DNA from: Oscillospiraceae bacterium
GTDB taxonomy: Bacteria > Bacillota > Clostridia > Oscillospirales > Oscillospiraceae
Length of the DNA stretch: 7,642 nucleotides
Reading direction: 5' to 3'
NCBI GenBank assembly: GCA_021205585.1
Contig: JAJPXI010000101.1
Span: 1-7,642, forward strand
The translations under genes were made by a program, and so were the position numbers. Under the pieces are notes generated by a model. The model was given only the letters and a program-made list of their open reading frames with translations. It ran no database searches and had not been told where the DNA came from. Positions 5,865 through 7,642 of the stretch are shown one piece after another (the first letter of the stretch is position 1; each line of letters starts with the position of its first letter).

Positions 5865-6650
5865 TTACACGCCGGTGTAGCCGCCGTCCACGGGAATGGC
5901 CGCGCCGGTGATGAAGCGGGCCTCGGCACTGACCAGGAAGGTGATGATGGCGGCCACCTCAAAGGCCTCGCCGATGCGCTGCATGGGGTGCATATCCCGG
6001 TAGAGCTGCTTCTGATCCTCCGGCACCAGGGGGGTGTTGATGACGCCGGGGCAGACGCAGTTGACCCGAATGCCCTCGTGGGCGTAAGCCGTACCGGCTG
6101 CCTTGGTCAGGTTGACCACGCCGCCCTTGGCGGCGGAGTAGGCCACGTTGCTGGGCACGGCCACCAGGCCGAACATGGAGGCCAGGTTGACCACGGCGCC
6201 GCCCGTCCCCTGCTTGCGGAACTGCTCGATGGCGTATTTGTCCGCCAGCATGACGCCGGTATAGTCCACGGCGTTGACCTTTTCCCAGTTTTCAATGGTC
6301 TCGTCAGCGATGGCGTTGTTGGCCCCGCCGATACCGGCACTGGCCACCAGGATGTCCAGGTGCCCAAAGGTGGCCACGGCGAAGTCCACGGCGGCTTTCA
6401 TCTGCACGGGGTCGGACACGTCGGTTTTAATGAACACGCTGCGCATCCCGGTGTGGGCGAAGTCCTGGTTGAGCTGCTCGCATACCTGAGCGCCCTCGTC
6501 GTTCCAGTCGGCGATGACCACGTTGGCGTGGCTGTCTAAAAAGCGTCGGGCGGTGGCCTTTCCAAGGCCGCTGGCCCCACCGGTAATCAGGGCGGTTCGG
6601 CCGCCCAGGTCGTAAACTGTGGTTTTAATCAACTGAACTTCCTGTTCCAT
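5865..6650 (-). CDS. Short-chain dehydrogenase/reductase (SDR, classical type)
   Basis: This is a cytoplasmic NAD(P)-dependent oxidoreductase acting on an unidentified alcohol/ketone. The 261-residue length fits classical SDRs. Visible elements are the nucleotide-binding TGGASGLG (23-30), Asp48 at the end of the second strand (favouring NAD over NADP), TDV (76-78), ASAG (103-106, NNAG in most members), catalytic Ser158 (NLASMFG) and the YxxxK pair Tyr171/Lys175, plus CPGVINTPLV (200-209) and the C-terminal VDGGYTGV. The fourth catalytic residue, normally Asn in a VNxxG motif, is Asp129 here (VDYTG). AAAGGAG at 6661-6667 supports the start. The gene has its own promoter (6706-6735) and terminator (5801-5837). 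Hydroxysteroid, sugar or acyl substrates are all possible; annotation as 3-oxoacyl-ACP reductase or glucose dehydrogenase would be a guess. Confidence 0.92.
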   Translation of the reverse strand: MEQEVQLIKTTVYDLGGRTALITGGASGLGKATARRFLDSHANVVIADWNDEGAQVCEQLNQDFAHTGMRSVFIKTDVSDPVQMKAAVDFAVATFGHLDILVASAGIGGANNAIADETIENWEKVNAVDYTGVMLADKYAIEQFRKQGTGGAVVNLASMFGLVAVPSNVAYSAAKGGVVNLTKAAGTAYAHEGIRVNCVCPGVINTPLVPEDQKQLYRDMHPMQRIGEAFEVAAIITFLVSAEARFITGAAIPVDGGYTGV

Positions 6651-6678
6651 GAAAATCTGGCTCCTTTATGATAGATTT

Positions 6679-6693
6679 GATGTGTTTCACATC
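6679..6693. promoter_or_regulatory. Candidate operator palindrome in the dehydrogenase leader
   Basis: GATGTGTTTCACATC has perfect 6-bp arms around TTT. It lies between the predicted transcription start (about 6699) and the ribosome site (6661-6667), where a bound repressor would block early elongation. The binding protein is unknown; the pattern is not a clear match to a family consensus I can name. Confidence 0.4.
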
Positions 6694-6705
6694 TGCTGTA
6701 CCCGC

Positions 6706-6735
6706 AGTATACCAAAAGGGGCGGGGTGATTGCAA
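6706..6735 (-). promoter_or_regulatory. Sigma-A-type promoter of the short-chain dehydrogenase gene
   Basis: On the minus strand TTGCAA (6730-6735) and TATACT (6706-6711) are 18 bases apart. Transcription would begin near 6699, giving a leader of about 49 nt. It lies just beyond the terminator of the Rrf2 gene, so the dehydrogenase is an independent unit. Confidence 0.7.
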
Positions 6736-6765
6736 GGCATTGTTAAAAATTAAACGATATCCCCC

Positions 6766-6810
6766 AAAAGCAAAGCTTCACCCCGGCCGGTGTTACCCGG
6801 CCGGGGTGAA
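6766..6810 (-). terminator. Rho-independent terminator of the Rrf2-family gene
   Basis: A perfect 14-bp stem (6777-6790 with 6797-6810, 6-nt loop) starts 1 base after the regulator's stop codon (6812-6814, TGA on the minus strand). On the minus strand it runs into the T-rich GCTTTGCTTTT (complement of 6766-6776). Confidence 0.87.
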
Positions 6811-6811
6811 C

Positions 6812-7243
6812 TCAAATGACGTAATCGTTGCCCGGTTCCCCGGTGCGCATCAGGTCGGCCACGGTCTTGCTCTCCAGGTAGTCGGAGATGACCTGATCCA
6901 GCCCCTGCCAGAGCTCCAGCGTCCGGCACTCGTTGGCCCGGGCGCAGGGCGGCGCGCCCTCCTCCAGGCAGGATACCGGGGACAGTCCCCCCTCGGCCAG
7001 CCGGAGGATGCTGCCCACGGTAATCTTCTCCGGGGGGCGGTTGAGCTGGTAGCCCCCGCCCTTGCCCCGCAGTCCGGCCAGCAGCCCGGACTTGACCAGA
7101 ATTTTAATGATGCTCTCCAGGTATTTTTCTGAAATGTCCTGCCGCCGGGCAATCTCTTTCAGGGGGATATACCCGTCCGCCTGGTGCTCCGCCAGGTCTG
7201 TCAAAACCCGCAGGGCGTAGCGCCCCCTGGTGGAAATCAACAT
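6812..7243 (-). CDS. Rrf2-family transcriptional regulator, probable Fe-S cluster sensor
   Basis: Rrf2 proteins (IscR, NsrR, CymR, RsrR) are dimeric winged-helix regulators. The 143-residue product has the family's usual length, with the N-terminal MLISTRGRYALRVLTDLAEH, the recognition region LKEIARRQDISEKYLESIIK (28-47) and the wing LRGKGGGYQL (58-67). Three cysteines, Cys92, Cys100 and Cys106, sit where IscR and NsrR bind an Fe-S cluster; the spacing C-x7-C-x5-C is two residues longer than the first interval in E. coli IscR. A sensor of Fe-S status, oxygen or nitric oxide is therefore likely. The ATG at 7243 is chosen because AGAGGAGG (7251-7258) is seven bases upstream; a TTG at 7261 is in frame but unsupported. 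No iscS/iscU gene is adjacent. A strong promoter lies about 265 bases upstream with a palindrome that suits autoregulation. Confidence 0.93.
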   Translation of the reverse strand: MLISTRGRYALRVLTDLAEHQADGYIPLKEIARRQDISEKYLESIIKILVKSGLLAGLRGKGGGYQLNRPPEKITVGSILRLAEGGLSPVSCLEEGAPPCARANECRTLELWQGLDQVISDYLESKTVADLMRTGEPGNDYVI

Positions 7244-7281
7244 GGGGAGGCCTCCTCTCAATCAACTCAGTCAACGCAATA

Positions 7282-7491
7282 CCGCACAGAGCGGATGGCG
7301 CGTTGTTGCGACGGCTATTAAAAACAGGCCATTTTTAATGCCTTGTTTTACAGTGTCATACAATTCTCAACGCGCTTCGCGCGATAAAAAGCGCATTTGC
7401 GCGAAAAAGGAATTTGGCCATTCACACAGCGCTTCACCGCCTTGTCCTGACGGAAATTCGATTGGCAATTCACTCTTGCCGCTCTGTGCGG
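7282..7491 (-). other. Structured leader or second repeat type enclosed by a 13-bp inverted repeat, upstream of the Rrf2 gene
   Basis: CCGCACAGAGCGG (7282-7294) and its exact inverse (7479-7491) enclose about 184 bases. Inside are several hairpins: an 8-bp A/T stem at 7317-7339 flanked by GGC/GCC, CGCGC-TTC-GCGCG at 7371-7383, and GCGC-ATTT-GCGC at 7391-7402. Nearly all of it would be transcribed as the Rrf2 leader from the promoter at 7508-7536, closing about 10 nt from the 5' end and releasing the ribosome site 38 nt before the ATG. It matches no riboswitch class I can recognise. It shares short blocks (AGAGCGGATGGCG, TTGCGAC, CAACGCGCTT) with the 165-bp element, so a mobile origin is also possible. 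The gap 7244-7642 contains no convincing gene. Confidence 0.5.
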
Positions 7492-7507
7492 CGGCACCTT
7501 AAAACCT

Positions 7508-7536
7508 ATTATACCACAGGGTATATAGAGATTCAA
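7508..7536 (-). promoter_or_regulatory. Strong sigma-A-type promoter of the Rrf2-family gene
   Basis: On the minus strand TTGAAT (7531-7536) and a perfect TATAAT (7508-7513) are exactly 17 bases apart, within visibly AT-rich DNA. Transcription would start near 7501, giving the Rrf2 gene a leader of about 258 nt. Confidence 0.78.
7510..7525. promoter_or_regulatory. Palindrome over the -10 region, candidate autoregulatory operator
   Basis: TATACCACAGGGTATA has perfect 6-bp arms (TATACC and GGTATA) around ACAG. It overlaps four bases of the -10 box and most of the spacer, so binding would exclude RNA polymerase. Rrf2 proteins commonly repress their own promoters from dyad sites of this size, which makes the downstream gene's product the first candidate. 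That link is inference. Confidence 0.5.
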
Positions 7537-7592
7537 TATATAATTTTGGAAAATCTCATTTGCGCCTACTAAAATATTATGGAAGGACTGAT

Positions 7593-7642
7593 TAAGGAAG
7601 GACTGATTAAATCGGCAAGAGCGGATGGCGAGAAATTTTGCG
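7593..7642. repeat. Left end of the TA-bounded inverted-repeat element (partial copy 3)
   Basis: Positions 7593-7642 equal the first 50 bases of the full copy at 4314-4363 except for one base (CGGC for CGAC). The element continues past the window end. It is preceded by a further partial end at 7581-7594 (GGAAGGACTGATTA), so two terminal repeats stand in tandem with a 15-bp period, suggesting insertion of one element into the TA end of another. Confidence 0.75.

Noticed and set aside
7230..7536. Short plus- and minus-strand frames in the gap before the Rrf2 gene
   Set aside because: No ribosome sites, no recognisable domains, and they cross the inverted-repeat region and the promoter.
1..7642. 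CRISPR array, tRNA or rRNA gene, phage or toxin-antitoxin genes
   Set aside because: No regularly spaced direct repeats, no cloverleaf-forming segment and no matching proteins were seen on either strand.

Overview
This window reads as chromosome of a GC-rich, endospore-forming Firmicute. The best guess is a gut Oscillospiraceae relative of Flavonifractor, Lawsonibacter or Intestinimonas. The grounds are a Firmicute-type LexA, the sporulation protein SpoIIP, strong AGGAGG-type ribosome sites, a lipoprotein serpin of the kind known from gut Clostridia, and high-GC coding sequence broken by short AT-richer spacers. The family placement is inference, not a database result.

Layout. Positions 1-54 hold the right end of a short repeat that runs directly into the ribosome site of lexA. 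lexA (70-663) and an exonuclease III/AP endonuclease gene (680-1438) form a plus-strand pair, closed by a hairpin at 1447-1487 that can terminate from both sides. Every later gene is on the minus strand. Read in transcription order from the right end, these are: an Rrf2-family regulator with three cysteines (7243-6812), a short-chain dehydrogenase/reductase (6650-5865), spoIIP (5734-4556), a secreted lipoprotein serpin (4184-2916) and a MATE-family efflux transporter (2835-1489). The regulator and the dehydrogenase each have their own promoter and terminator. The transporter has a clear promoter between itself and the serpin. These minus-strand genes therefore look like separate transcription units rather than one operon.

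Intergenic DNA. The two long gaps (4185-4555 and 7244-7642) hold no convincing gene. They carry a repeat family with 20-bp terminal inverted repeats bounded by TA, resembling a miniature inverted-repeat element: one full copy at 4314-4478, a right end at 1-54, a left end at 7593-7642, and extra single arms at 4480-4507 and 7581-7594. The gap before the Rrf2 gene also holds a strong promoter with a palindrome over its -10 box. The predicted leader is about 258 nt and is enclosed by a perfect 13-bp inverted repeat; it may be a structured regulatory leader or a second type of mobile repeat.

How the genes work together. lexA and the AP endonuclease are both DNA-damage functions and are probably co-transcribed. 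The remaining genes (stress regulator, oxidoreductase, sporulation hydrolase, serpin, efflux pump) show no shared pathway. No complete undescribed multi-gene system is visible. The best leads are the repeat family, its junction with lexA, the Rrf2 leader and promoter palindrome, the lipoprotein serpin with a long reactive loop, and a dehydrogenase with an altered catalytic tetrad.
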